A DNA stretch of 64,000 nt from Dromaius novaehollandiae (taxonomy: Eukaryota > Chordata > Aves > Casuariiformes > Dromaiidae): positions 134,498,721 through 134,562,720 of the forward strand of contig NC_088098.1 in the NCBI RefSeq assembly GCF_036370855.1, written 5' to 3'. Made by a program: the position numbers and the translations under genes. The notes below the pieces were generated by a model that made no database searches, had not been told where the DNA came from, and saw only the letters and a list, made by a program, of their open reading frames with translations. Each line of letters begins with the position of its first letter. Positions within the stretch are counted from its first letter, which is position 1. Of this stretch, positions 24,604-36,600 are shown in pieces.

Positions 24604-27600
24604 CTATATAAATATAATAATATAATCAATAATATAAATGTATATTTTCCTATTCCCTAGGAACTGCTCAGTCAGAGAGAGACCTAATATGAGGAGCAAT
24701 CCATTAGGCTTTGATTGAAAAAGAGAAAGTATTCATTGTGTCAAGACACTTTGCGACTGAAACCTAGGGCTAATATTGTTAAAGTATTAACACCTATGAT
24801 TTGAATACTAAAAATTAGAATGAAATAGACAGTCAGGTGAGGACTCCATCCTCCATACTAAGTTGAAAGTCTTCTCTTTGCCCGGTTTTTCTTGAGGTTT
24901 TCTTTAATCTTAGTCATAATAGTGGGAGTTTAGTAATTTCAAGGTCTAAAATTGAAGGGAGGGCTTTCTTTCTGGTGGGCTGGTTTGTTTTTCTCCCACC
25001 TGAAGTATAAAGTAAAAGTTGTCTGAAATGTGTTGAAGATCAGAGACAAATTGTTTTTCAGTTTTACTAATCAATCAAAGAGAACTTTTTTGGAGAACCT
25101 GAGTCAACTTTTGACTCTGAGTTTTCTGTTTGCTCTTCAGTTTTTGAACTGGATGGAGAAGGCTGGTGAGCCACAGGTACATAGATCAGAACAAAGTTTT
25201 TAACCAGACTTTATAATTGCCCATGTCTCAGTCTTGCGTAATGGATCTGATCTAGCTATCCGATAAAGAGAGTGTAAATAATATTAACTACACTAGAAAG
25301 TGTGAGCTGTCTATGTTGATGGAGATTCATGAAAGGCTTTTTTTCTCTCTTTTGGTCCTGGATTTTTATTATTTTAATTTCAAATGTAAGCAGTCATCTC
25401 TAGGTGAAAATTTTGGCTCTCTGGAGGCCAGTGAGAAGACCTCCATAATTTCAAAAGTGTCAAGTCTTCATTGCTAGCCTGCACTCCTTAATCATTCAAC
25501 CACCGAAAGAGTTGCCCTCTAAGTAGGCAAAATCCATATGCAAAAACTTGATTAGAGTGCCTGATGCGCTGAAAACTAAAGGAGATGGGATTTATTTCTT
25601 ATAAACCTATTTTGAATCAAAGCAAACTTTGAAATTGGTTACATTTTGGTCGAAGTACTCGTGTGTACACACTGTGCATATATAAAGTTATCATTCTGTA
25701 AGATAGGTTGAGTGGAAAGGAACAAAAAAGTGAACCTTTGACTAACTTTGTATTTCACAGGAGATGTCACTCTGTCCTTCATTTGCAAGGGGCAGCGATA
25801 GGCGGATTCTGTGGTAATACGCTTCCCCGTGGAAAAGAGCAGATGTGAATAGAAGCCACCCGGGGATTATGGCCTCCAACCTTCAGTCACTTTCCTTGCT
25901 TTTGCTCTCTATCACTTGGTTGAGTGAGCACGTGAGGCCTCATGCTCTCCTGTGAAAGAAAACCAAGAGGGTTATATTCAAGGAATTTCTGAGATCTCTG
26001 AACCCAGTTTCAACATCGATTTAGTGACCATGAGGTGTTTTAACTTCACATCCTACAAAGCACTTTAAGGCACCCAAGTTTCCCCTTGCAAAGCAGATGT
26101 TCCTTCAAGTCAAGTTTTAAAGCCTGTAGCATTTTTAGGCCTCTTCTTCATGAATCTTTTCTTCAAGGATCATCTATGTTGTTTAACTTCTGTTGCACTG
26201 ATATAGTATTTTGAATCTGTACAAAACCAAACATTTTGCTAGACTTCTTAGTGAAAATTCACAGCATTAAAACTCTGAGAAAGCATCTACATAATCACCT
26301 TACAAAAGAAAACACCTTTTACCCGAATCCACGCTCTATTTTGTAAAATCAGATTTTCCTGTTTAATAAAGAAATTAACTGTTTTCCTCCTCATTCACTT
26401 AAAAGCGGTATCTGTATGGTTACATGGATACCTACTCACCATGAAATACATAGAATGGCACATTAGCAACAGTATTACCAAAAAGTCCATTAACAAGGTG
26501 TTTGCTAGGAATAGTTTAAACACAGCAAGTTGCATTATCTCATGGCAAGCTGGTGCAGGGGCTTGCCAGGAAAGAATTGAAGCATCAAAATATTTTCCCC
26601 GGTGTCTGATCTGTGCAATAAAGAGAAAATTCTCACATTTAGGATACAGTGCCCAGGCTTCCCAGAAGCACGTTCATTGGAGGCAGCCATCATCCTGACA
26701 GCACTCCTTTGGGGAGCCTGTCCGGGACACTGCTGCTCCCTCCCAGCTGCGGGCTCTGTCTAGGACAACACGAGAGGAGGGAAAGGCAGCCACGGCTTAG
26801 GATGTGCCCCTGTGTGAGGGTGGTTGGTGACACATGCCCGCGGACAGGCCCGGGGGCAGGCTGGGTAGAAGTGTGCTCCTGGGCACCTCTATGCCCCATG
26901 TAATTGATATTTGGGCTGCTGCGCTGACACTCAATTTTTAGGAGTTACTGCCTGGACACAGGCAGATGGATTTGCACTTTGGAAGATGAACTGAGATCTG
27001 CAAATTCCCTATGGACTTGGGTGTCTTACAGTTTACTTAATATTTACCTGAACAAAAGGATCTTGGTTTTCCCTGACCCTGGTTAAAATGGGAGGAACCC
27101 TGTTTATACATGGAAATTTGTGATGCAATAAAATTGCTGCCTGACATTTAATCTGCCAGTTCTAGTGTGTGTTTTCTTTTCATTTGTGGAATTAAAGAAA
27201 GAAGCCAAGCCATGCTGTAGCCATATATGCATCAGAGAAAAGGGTGGCAGATCTTCCTGTGGGTTCAAACTTTCATATAACTTCACTGCTACTGTTTTGA
27301 AAAAGTTTGCAGCCCTGGAAAAAGAAGAAAGGAAGGACTGGCTTCTCATTAGCCTGGTTAAGTCTACAGAATCAATTGCTGTTTCAGAAGTTACACAGCA
27401 GGAAAAAATGTTTTATTGTCCAATTTCAGTTGAGGTTAACGTTGAAAAAAAAAAGAAAAGAAAAGGTGGCTTCAAGGACATACCTATTTCCTTTAGAGTA
27501 TTTGCATTCTTTGTGAATTGCAGCTAATGTATCACTTCTGGTTTCTAAATGGTAATTAATATTTTGTGCTAAGTGGATTTGATAGATGCTTCACAAAATT

Positions 27601-27644
27601 TGACCTCCTTCAGAAAATTATGGCATCGTCTTTATGTTACAATA

Positions 27645-28330
27645 TGTGTCACAGGCCTGCAGGCAAGGGTGGGCCTCAAGGAGAGCACAGCCCTTACTGC
27701 AGCAGACGGCGTGGGTGCGTCTCACCAGTTGGCAACCACCTGGGGTGCCTTCAAGCTGGGGTACCACACTGCAGAGCTGTGTGGGAATACAGTGATAAGG
27801 GGTGAAATGACACTGCAGAAACTGTTAACTCTGGTAGAACTATGTGGGAATAGAGTGATAAGAAGCAAAAGCAAGCAAATCACAAGGGAACAACAGAACA
27901 TGATTGGATGAAACGCAGTTCGGCTTGTGAGTGGTTTAAACCGCTGCTACTGGGGAAGAGTAACGAGGGGAAGTATCAAAGAGATTAACGCCATCTTGTG
28001 CACGCGTGGACTCTGCTCCGGCCACCTGGAGAGACGGGGGTGCCCGCACTGCGGCTCTTCTGTGACTGATGGGGCATCAAGAGACTGGAAGCTGTAAGAC
28101 AGCAACATAGTTGTGAACCCAAAGCATATGTAGTATGATATATAGTGCCAGGCTATAGTGAATTAGGCTGAGATATTGCAACGTAAGAGTAATAAAATAC
28201 TTATTACTTGTGGTCGTGCTTCACCTGGAGTCCTTGCTCTTTATGGTCCCCCTTATGTTAATGAACATCCAAAGAATTGCTGGGCACAATGCCACAGCAT
28301 GTGAGCAAATGTTGAGTCCTTGCAAGCCCA
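27645..28330 (+). mobile_element. Probable solo LTR of an endogenous retrovirus (boundaries approximate)
   Basis: The segment starts near TGTGTCACAGGCC and is GC-richer than its surroundings. It has an LTR-like layout. A U3-like part carries an imperfect 26-bp direct repeat (27774-27799 and 27837-27862, three mismatches). A GC-rich middle follows (ACGCCATCTTG, CTCCGGCCACC, GAGAGACGGGGG). Then comes AATAAA at 28191-28196 with the GT-rich TTACTTGTGGTCGTG, as at an R/U5 border. The wording resembles ERVL-type LTRs of birds as I remember them. No gag, pol or env adjoins it, so it would be a solo LTR formed by recombination. I could not find a convincing target-site duplication, so both ends are uncertain. 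Confidence 0.6.
27774..27862 (+). repeat. Imperfect 26-bp direct repeat in the U3-like part of the LTR
   Basis: The copies at 27774-27799 and 27837-27862 share TGTGGGAATA.AGTGATAAG and differ at three positions. The spacing between starts is 63 bp. Duplicated enhancer modules are common in retroviral U3 regions; that reading is inference. Confidence 0.65.
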
Positions 28331-30119
28331 GAGAATACCCCAGACACTGGAAGAAGAGTGAATACAACTAAGAAAACAGGAAAAAAAGACCTGTTTTTAT
28401 CAAGGACATGAAGTATCTACAAAGAGAGACTTCCTCTCTTTCAAGACCAAGAGACAGACCCCTAAGCAAATAATTTAAAATGGGACCAAATGCTAAAGAC
28501 TGCAAGGTGAACCCAAAGACATGAGACATATATCTACAACAAACAAGATTTTGATAAACTCTAGGATGCAGAAAGCGCTTATTTATTTTGTCTCAGTGGT
28601 GTCCTTCTAAGCAATTCCAGCATACATATTTGTTCTAAATTAACACTTCAACAATTTTCAAGATGACAGAAAGTACCACACCATGCCTCCATTGTTCTGA
28701 ACCCATTAAATTGCAATTTGTGTTCATATGTTAGATGCTGAAAGCCTAAGAACATTTTTTGTGTATTTAGTAAGATAAACGGCTTTGTGTGTAAATAATC
28801 CCTCAACTTTCACACTATTATATTTTTCACTTCAAGTTTTAATAGCAGCTCTTCAGCCAAACTGTCTTATAAAAAATACAAATGAGGATTTATTTCTGGG
28901 AGGATCATAAATTTGCATGCTAGTGGTTTTTGTTGGTCAACAGCTACCATATACTCACAGAGTATCTTCTAAACACAGATTAGGATTTTCCCTTATTACA
29001 TCAGCTGATTGATATATTACTTGGTCAAGGCTAATAGATTTAGACTTGTCATATGAAGAGGCTTACTGTTGTGTAAAGAGAGAAGTGGTCACGGATGAGT
29101 GGGCTCTCCGGTTGCCAAAGTATATCCTTCTTTCAAAGCCTTGGTTACTAGTGTTGCTGTCAAGCCCTCCTCCCCTGCAATCTATGGTCCAAATCTAAAA
29201 GTTTATTTATTTGCCGCAAATGCTCCAAAATTAGAAAAGGGTTTTATTCCTAAATTATTTCTCTGCATTCTCTCTAAATTCCTTACATGCCACTAAGCAA
29301 ACGTAAATGCTCAGTACAGTGTATTCTTGTTATGAGCTATGGTGCCAGACACCTAAAGAAGGAAATACTGTCCTGCAAGTCTTTGGTTACTCTTATTTTA
29401 TGACAGCACGTGGTAAAAATATTAACATAGGATAGCCCTAAGAAGCCAAGCTGCTGTAGAAGGTGAAGATGACATTTGTTTAAAACTGCTTCTGTGGCAG
29501 TGGCCGAAAAACCACATGAAAAAGCTTTCCAGTCAAGTTTGTTACTTTAAATAAAAATTCACTGGAGGGCTGAAGTTTTATTGCACCGTTCCTTTGATCA
29601 CCGGCAGGCTATGATCTCACCAGTGCACATTAGTGTCCTTTTGACAGCAAAAGTACAAAGCCAATACACAAACTTATGCACATACAGCTTTTTCCTTTCA
29701 CTCTCTCTTGCTGCATAAACCAGCAACTCATGCAACACCACTGCCAACAGCTGAGGCTGCCGCTGTCAGGTTATTTAGTAAGAAAAGGGTGCCAGTAAGT
29801 GCGATGGATACTCAAAATTCACTTTAGTTCTGATAAAAAAGTCAAGAGTTACCACAGTTTCTAGGAGCTCATCTTCACACGATTTTGGGGAGATTTTCAA
29901 GAAAACAAAGGCAATCGACAGATTAACTTATTCAAACTGCTGATACAGTGCATATATGCTCAAAGGTTTTTAAATAATAAGGGAAAAAAAGAAATTAATG
30001 GGAAAAAAAGCATGATATGCCCCAGAAGGTGGATATAGCCCATTTAGGGAATAAAAAGTGATACCGGCTGTCTTCACTTTTTAATGAATAAAAAAGCGAA
30101 TCTCAGATGAGAACAGAGA
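28331..30119. other. Intergenic sequence upstream of MAP3K15
   Basis: AT-rich with no supported gene, RNA or repeat. Base composition changes abruptly at about 30120, where the CpG island begins. Confidence 0.7.
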
Positions 30120-30205
30120 AGCCCCGAGGTTATGAGCGGCGCCCACGCCTGCACAGCCCCGACACCCCAAGGCGGAGGCAGGAGGTAGCCGCCAGCGCTG
30201 CCTCA

Positions 30206-30335
30206 GGCCGGCTCCCAACGGCTGCCCCGGCGTCACGGGCCGGCTCCTAACAGCAGCCCCAGGGGTGAGAGGCCGGCTCCTAACGGCTGCCCCAGGGTGA
30301 CAGGCCGGCTCCTAACGGCTGCCCCGGAGGGTGCA
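30206..30335 (+). repeat. Minisatellite: four ~32-bp tandem units in the MAP3K15 promoter
   Basis: Units begin with GGCCGGCTCC at 30206, 30238, 30271 and 30303, giving lengths of 32, 33 and 32 bp. Each continues as a variant of TAACGGCTGCCCC and a G-rich spacer (GGGTGACA-like). Units 3 and 4 are the most alike, and unit 2 has AACAGCAGCCCC. Each unit adds CpGs to the island. Confidence 0.92.
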
Positions 30336-30414
30336 GGGTGCCGCTGCTTAAATAACAATAATAATGATTAATAATAATAGCGCCGTAGCGGACGGAGGTC
30401 CTGGTGCTCCGCGA

Positions 30415-30424
30415 GGGGCGGGGG
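30415..30424 (+). promoter_or_regulatory. GC box (Sp1-type)
   Basis: GGGGCGGGGG matches the Sp1/KLF consensus and lies about 390 bp upstream of the MAP3K15 start codon within the CpG island. Such matches are common in GC-rich DNA, so function is inferred only. Confidence 0.45.
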
Positions 30425-30760
30425 AGCGCAGCGAGCCACGGTCGCCCCGACGGTGTTACCTCCCACCTCAGTAACGCTCCGGTCACCGCGGAGAAGGGGC
30501 TGGTCGCGCCTCTGCGGGCGGCGAGACCGCGCTCAGCGACCCTTCGCCGCCGCGGGACGGAGTCGGGCTGCCCGGTCCCGTCCGGTCCGGTCCGGTCCGA
30601 GGAGGGCGGCGCGGAGCCCGCCTGCGCCTCGCCGCCCCTCGTTCCCGCTCCCGCAGCGCCCAGCGGCCGCGGCGAGGGGGAAGCGCGGGGCGGAAGGGCC
30701 GCGCCGAGGGCGGGGAGCCGCCACCGCCGGGCGCCGCCGGAGTTTGCCCGGCTGCGGGCG

Positions 30761-30781
30761 ATGCGGTGCGGCGCCGCCTGA
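30761..30781 (+). CDS. Upstream ORF (6 codons) in MAP3K15 5' leader
   Basis: ATG CGG TGC GGC GCC GCC TGA encodes MRCGAA and ends 28 nt before the main start codon, in a different frame. Its ATG context (GCGATGC) is weak at +4, so leaky scanning or reinitiation would still reach the main ATG. It lies in the mRNA only if transcription starts upstream of 30761, which the island suggests but does not prove. Confidence 0.45.
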   Translation: MRCGAA

Positions 30782-30809
30782 GCACCTACCGGCAGCCCGC
30801 GGCGCCGCC

Positions 30810-31095
30810 ATGGAGAGCCCCGCGGCGGAGCCGGCGCACCCCGGCGCCGAGCCGGAGCCCGCGGCCGCCGGCGCGGCCGAGGCGGAGGCGGCAGAGCCGC
30901 GGCCGCGCTGCCTGCGGGCCGTGTACGTGCTCAACGACGCGCCCAAAGGGAGCGCCGGGGCGCGGAGCCCCGAGGCCGGGGCGCGGCAGTGCCTGCAGCG
31001 GGCCTGCGAGGCCGAGGGGGCTCAGCTGGGCATGGTCAACTTCGGGGAGCTGGACTTCGGCGAGACGGCGGTGCTGGACGCCTTCTACGACGCGG
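30810..31095 (+). CDS. MAP3K15: MAP3K15 exon 1 coding part (start codon to FYDA)
   Basis: The start is the ATG at 30810 in an optimal Kozak context (GCCGCCATGG). Residues 1-33 are a low-complexity Ala/Pro/Glu leader typical of ASK N-termini. Residues 36-95 enter the conserved region: RAVYV, then GARQCLQRACEAEGAQL, then NFGELDFGETAVLDAFYDA. The exon ends after 95 codons plus one base at the donor GGTGAGC (GT at 31096). The reading frame stays open upstream to about 30453 without another in-frame ATG; I attribute that to GC-rich composition. The other overlapping open frames on both strands here are composition artefacts. Confidence 0.94.
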
Positions 31096-32639
31096 GTGAG
31101 CGGGGCTGCCACCCGCGCCCGGTGCATGGGGCCGCGGCCGGCGGCGCTGGGTGAGGCGGGAGGTGCTGCTGGGGAGGCCGGGGAAGGGGGGAAGTGTGTG
31201 CGGGGGGGTCTTGGGAAGGAGAGGGGTCGGGGGGAAAATAGCTGCGAGGGGAGCGTGGGAAACGGGCAGCCAGCGTTGGGCCTCGGGGAAAGGGAGGTGT
31301 GAAAAATGACACTTCTGGCCTTTGCAGTCACCTCAATGTTGCCTCGGTGGGGCTGGGGCAGGGGTGGCTACAGGGCAGTCCAAGCCCGATGCCCTTGTTG
31401 GTGTGAGCTTTTTCCAAAAACCCTGTCCAGCTCCCAGTCAGGTCGGGAGGCTAGAGCGATGTGTACCATGAGGACAGGCCAGCCAGAAGTCTCTGAGCTG
31501 GCTTGTTCAGATGGTGCGTGTTCCCCACTCTCGATCCAGACCTGGAAACACAAGGGAGAGTGGAGTTGAGGCGGTATTTTCTGGACAAGGGTTGGCTTGC
31601 ATATGGCCAGGCACAGAGCGACCCAGGATTAGGTCTAAACAAGCGAGCGTAGAAGTGTGCGCTGAGGAAGGAAGTTTGCCCGTATTGCCCACTCTGCTGG
31701 GGCTCCGGCTGGTGGCTGGTCCCTGATGGTTCAAAAGAAAGCTGCTGCTCTAAGTGGCTACCTGGCCACTTGGGCAGGTTCAGAGAGAATTGGGAGCCTT
31801 CTGAGCAAGCAGAGGAAGCTTCTGAATCAATATAAACTATTAAAAGAAATCAAGGTGAGTATGTGGGTGTGCTGCAGGCTGGTTTTTCTCGTATCCTTAT
31901 TACCAGGCCTTAGGAAACTGGGGGATTCCCAGAGTTCATGTTACATCCATGTTGATGCCCATCTTTCACAAGAAAGAGTTTTTCACACTTTAAGAGTTTT
32001 GCCCACAAGATTAAAGAATACTTCTCAATACATTACTCTTGCTTTAAATTCTCATATGATGGTGAGTCTGTTTCAACCCCTGATAAGTCGTGCAAATATT
32101 GAGGAACCTCACATCCACTTTATTTTTTTAACGTCAGCTTCCCCATCAGGGGATTTTGTTATGCCTTTGCTATCAAGATTGAAAAGTGTGCTCTACACAT
32201 AACAGTGCATGTAAGTACACAACCGCGAAGCAGCAATTTCTTTGTGACTCTCTGGTATTTGTGTAGCCCTCCTGAAATGTGAGTATGATACTGCACTGGT
32301 GGTCTCATCAATGCAAAACTAAAGCAGCCAAATTATTTCTGTTTCTGCTGATAGTCCTTTTAATGTATATGCATACACTTGCTCTGCATTTGTAGTGAGA
32401 GCTTATTTTGAGACACTTATTTTGAATGGAGTTTTTCTTAAGTTGCTCCATTCTGAAATGGTATCTTTTATCTGTGAACGTGGCCTACCTTTGTAGGTCT
32501 CATTTGGCTTCATTTGTTTCAAGTCATCTGGTATGATAAAGGTCATTTTATCAGTGACTCTTAGCAGTTTGTAATAGTTGATTACCTCATTATTGGATAC
32601 CACTGTAACACTCTTGTTATGTCTAGGTTTATGAGCAAG

Positions 32640-33280
32640 TATTTTACATCATCATCTTCAGTGTTCGTTAAGAAATAATCATATAGATAGTCCTGAACCA
32701 ATGGTTGTTCCAAAGGAGATTCCATTCAAAACAGTCATTGTCTATCCACTAGCAACATCTTGAGATCAGTCGGGAGGCAACTTTTTAATTCATCTAATGT
32801 GCTGTCATTTGTCAAACTTTTCAGTCAGTGCATCCTTTAGTGCTGAGTTAGCTGTGTCAAGAAAAACTCAGTTGTATTAGCACAAGTCACCTTTGTCAAT
32901 CAGGCCTGCAAGCTGTTTTAAAGGTGAGGGGTTTACTTGTCAGCATGTACTTTTTTAAAAACCATGCTGAGTGTTATTAATAATTTAGGATTAGTTCATT
33001 GTTGGGAGTCCCAAATTAACTGCAGTGTAACCATGAGAATGCAAACATCCTTAATACAAAATGCTGTTAAGCTCATTTTAGTACAGGATTTGTTTTGTCT
33101 TTTTGTTGTTTTAATAGATACTACTGCTAGCATCAACAATTTTGAATAGCTTTTTGAGCTTGGATTGCTACAGTTAGGGGTTTTTTTTTGTCCCTGTGGT
33201 TCCCTCGACCATGCCTTTTTTCTTAAACAGTTGGGCTGTACTGACATTTGCCCCATCCTCTGGAGTTTTCCCAATGTGTA
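32640..33280 (-). mobile_element. Old CR1-family LINE fragment, reverse-transcriptase part (antisense)
   Basis: Reading the minus strand from high to low coordinates gives eroded but ordered landmarks of CR1 ORF2. They are GK.PEDGANV...LFKKKG near 33265-33220, NNTQHGF.KSTC near 32985-32945, LIDKGDL near 32900, and VLNGISFG near 32710. CR1-type reverse transcriptases carry GKVPEDW..ANV.PIFKKG, QHGF..G.SC.TNL, VDKG and VVNG..S in that order. Stops and frameshifts break it repeatedly, so it is inactive and old. The limits are approximate; it may extend further both ways. Confidence 0.65.
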
Positions 33281-33610
33281 TTGTATATCTGAAACTGATG
33301 TTCAGAGAAATCAGAGCCTTTAAACCTCATTATGAAATTATGCTGGTACATTGAGGTGAAGTGCTTTTATATCAGTACTTGCTGCTTCATTTTCTCCTAT
33401 TACATGCTATAGATGGAGACATTTTTGGTTCCTTTAACAGTCTTGTGGAATGATAACATCCTATTGCTTCATTCTGCAGAGGGTCGGAAAGTATCCATTA
33501 CACTTTCCACTTTTCTGTTATGCCTTTTTTTTTCTTTAATCTTGCCAGTATCAGCTAGCGGTGGACCTAAATTTCATCTTGGATTTTCATTTTCATGATG
33601 CTTAAAAGTG

Positions 33611-33641
33611 CTCTCTCTCTCTCTTTTTTTTTTTTTTTTTT
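33611..33641. repeat. (CT)n followed by poly-T
   Basis: Seven CT units run directly into about 18 T. A simple-sequence repeat in MAP3K15 intron 1. Confidence 0.9.
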
Positions 33642-36600
33642 GGTTCTCCCTGAATACAGTAGACTGTCATTGTTTCCATATCATTTTAGCTATGCCCTTC
33701 TAGTTTTTTTGAATATATATCAAGCTATCATGCAAAAATATCGAAACTAATAATTGTTCATTTACATGTAACATTCCCAATCAGCTATTCCACAATTTCT
33801 TTAAGCTTTGAAAAATCAGTCATTTTTAATGTCTGTATTTATATATAATTGATTGTTGCCATACTCTTTTTGCAGAGTATGTGTTGGATTGGGACTGTTG
33901 TCATTGATGCAGTTCTTAAAGAAGAACACTAAGAATGAGTTTCAGTATGAGCAATCCCATGGCTCATGACAAACTTTCTGTGTTAGGAAATTATCATGTT
34001 TTTGTTTAAAAAAAAATCTAAGGAAGTTCTGTTACTCGCTGTATGAGATGTCTCGCACATCTCTCCCATACTGAAGGTATAATTACAATGTACATTTATT
34101 TTCTTTACACTGTGGGCGGAAGTTTGAGAAGCAGTTCTTCTTGCTCTGAGAGTAGGGTTTCTCTAAAAGAGGCTTGCCAGTACCCATCTTTAGCTTTACT
34201 TTAATTGGTAAACATCTGTTAAAGCTTAGGGACTGAACAGTAGGGTCCTCTCGTGCGGAATAGTAACAGTGGGGCATTTGATAAGAGTGCTACCTATTAT
34301 CCCTTTTTCCCCACTCTGGCTGAATGAAACTAATTATAGCCATTTACTTAAGGTTCGAGCAAGTTTATGCATCTTACTTAGTAGGAACCTCTAATACATT
34401 GATTCTTGGAATTGGCATCTTTCATGACATAACCACCAAGCATTGAGGACAGAGTGCAAAGAGAAAGATCAGCAGGAACCTCTTTTTCCTGTCTGCAGGC
34501 AGACTTCTAGTAGACCATTTTTTAATACACTGCTGAAAAGAGCCCTGCAAAAACATCTATATTCCGTAATGAGGGTATGATGTCTCTTTTTTCATTGAGC
34601 GTACCCATTACTGACTTTTCACCATTTGAAATCTTACAATGAATGTAAGAGTATGTTATGCCTGAAGTAAGCTGTTGAAGATTGACAGGTCATGCAGAAT
34701 GACCCTGATCTTCAGAAATTGGTAAATTTTATAAGATGTTTTGTTGAAGGGGAACTTGCAAGCTCTGCAGCACTTGCAAGAGCAAGCTGGCAACAAATAT
34801 GTGAAATTATGGCTTGTTAACCAAAAGTTGCTTTGCTTAGTCTTTGCTAGAAACAAGCTGTGAACAAATTTATGTTTGGCAGAAGCAGATGATGATAACT
34901 AGCTGGTAGAGAAGCCACATAGATGAATGGCATGTTTGCATACATTGACTGAATCTCTGGGAAGAAAAGGTGCCATGATTTTTAGACTGAGAGCCACAGA
35001 TACCAGGCATTGGTGTGAAGGTTTTTACACAAAATAATACCTATTTTTACACAAGAAGGGTAAGCCTAGGAGCTGACTGAGGATTTTTAAAATGTTTAGA
35101 GTTATGCCATGAAGAAAATCAGACTATGGCCCTCTAGTGAGTTCATAAACCATTTAAGGGACATGGTGAAAAGGTGAGTGTTAGTGATGTTACAAATTGT
35201 GTGATTCAGGCTCTTCGTGCCCTTGCTACAGCTGCATAGAAACTGTCAGTTCTGGATGTACTAAGAAAGCAAACATGATGTCAAAGTTAATGTATGCCCT
35301 GTACCTATGGAGGGTGAGATGCTAGACAGACAAGTAAAAGCTGCTTCTCTTTCGACATGGAGCTTTACCAAGGCTTATTGCCAGAAGTCTTTGGCCACAA
35401 GGCTGGGTGAGGGAATGGTACTCCAGTCTAGAGCGGTATGAGTTTTGGATGCTTCCATTTTGGTTTTGTGCAATCATACTTCCTTAACATGGCCAAACCA
35501 TTCTCAACATAAGTGAACCCTAATTTCTTGTCCCTGAAAGTCTTTTCTCATGCTACACCATGGAAGAAGAAGGAGGAAATGTACATTCTGGCTCCTAATT
35601 TTGAGGCTCTGGCAGTCACTGAAAGAACCACTGTTACTTGTGCCCAGCTTGCCTGAAGCTCTCTGCCCTCTGAAGGCCAGTATCCCCATTGCAGACTTGG
35701 CAGGGGTGCTTCACCTTCACCAGCCTAAAGGCTAGTGTGTCAGGGTGAACTTTTGTCACTAGTTTAAGCTAATGTACAGCATGGTAACTAGGGTAGCTGA
35801 GCTGGAGACACCTGCTGCTCTTGCTGACTCTGCCGCAGGGATTGTAATCTCTGACAGGAAGGTGAGGATGACAACTGAGGGCAATAACTTCTTAAGTAAA
35901 CTTTGGCAAACCTAGCTGCTGCAATTTATCTTTGCCCCTGGTTGTGACAGTGAACAGTGGGGAAAGAGTTAAGGGTTAGCAGCCTGATGCTTAACTCAGC
36001 CGACAGGTTTTGCTGTGTTTCTGAGGAATACTTAATACTTTTTCTTTCCTTTATTTTCTCCTCCAACTGCTTCAATGGGTTGAAAGTGTGTTTTACTTAA
36101 AGCTGAGAGGATATGTATACCATGTGATCCAGAACTGTGAAAAAGAGCAAACCATCTTCAGAACTGGAAGGTGATAGCAGTGTCAGCTGTGTGTCAGCTA
36201 AGGCGAACTGGGTTGGATGTTGTGCCACTTTAATACAACAGCAGAGCTGTCAGGACTGGACCAGTTATCTCTGAGTGGCACTGCATATCTAGAGCAACCA
36301 TGGGTGTCTCCAAGAAAGCCCTACCTTGTGCCATTTAGTTATAACCCTAAATATTCTGATGATGAGACCCTGTAATGTACTCATACTGTAATCCTTTCAG
36401 ATCAGATGCATGAGGTGAGATTTAAACAATAGTAACAAGTCTGATACAACCCATCAACTGTATGTGTTGTTATGTTATGATGTGTCACAGCACAAGTACT
36501 GTGACATATGCACTACATTCAGGAGATATGTTTTACTTTAATGATATTAGTTGGGGTCAATTTCCAACATGAAGTCTTACAGAAATGCTTGTTTGCATTC

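Larger units (their letters stand above)
16151..27644. other. Intergenic region between SH3KBP1 and the solo LTR
   Basis: No exon or RNA gene can be supported. Mostly AT-rich, with small simple repeats: (GAGT)4 near 17158, (AC)n near 17202 and near 22214, and an A-rich tract at 21700-21737. GC-rich patches lie at about 19330-19870, 20480-20620 and 26690-26890. Open frames here, including a 115-codon minus-strand one at 23027-23374, have no recognisable family. Confidence 0.7.
30120..31210 (+). promoter_or_regulatory. MAP3K15: CpG-island promoter and 5' end of MAP3K15
   Basis: An abrupt shift to GC- and CpG-rich sequence spans the inferred transcription start, exon 1 and the beginning of intron 1. 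It contains an Sp1-type GC box (GGGGCGGGGG at 30415-30424) and no TATA box close to the start codon, as is usual for dispersed CpG-island promoters. A four-copy minisatellite sits in its upstream part. The exact start site cannot be read from sequence alone. Confidence 0.8.

Noticed and set aside
27165-27527. 120-codon + strand open frame just upstream of the LTR
   Set aside because: Lys-rich from A-rich sequence, with no domain and no gene context.
30404-31331. Many long overlapping open frames on both strands (up to 233 codons)
   Set aside because: They lie in the CpG island, where GC-rich composition removes stops in every frame. Only 30810-31095 on the + strand matches a known protein and ends at a splice donor.
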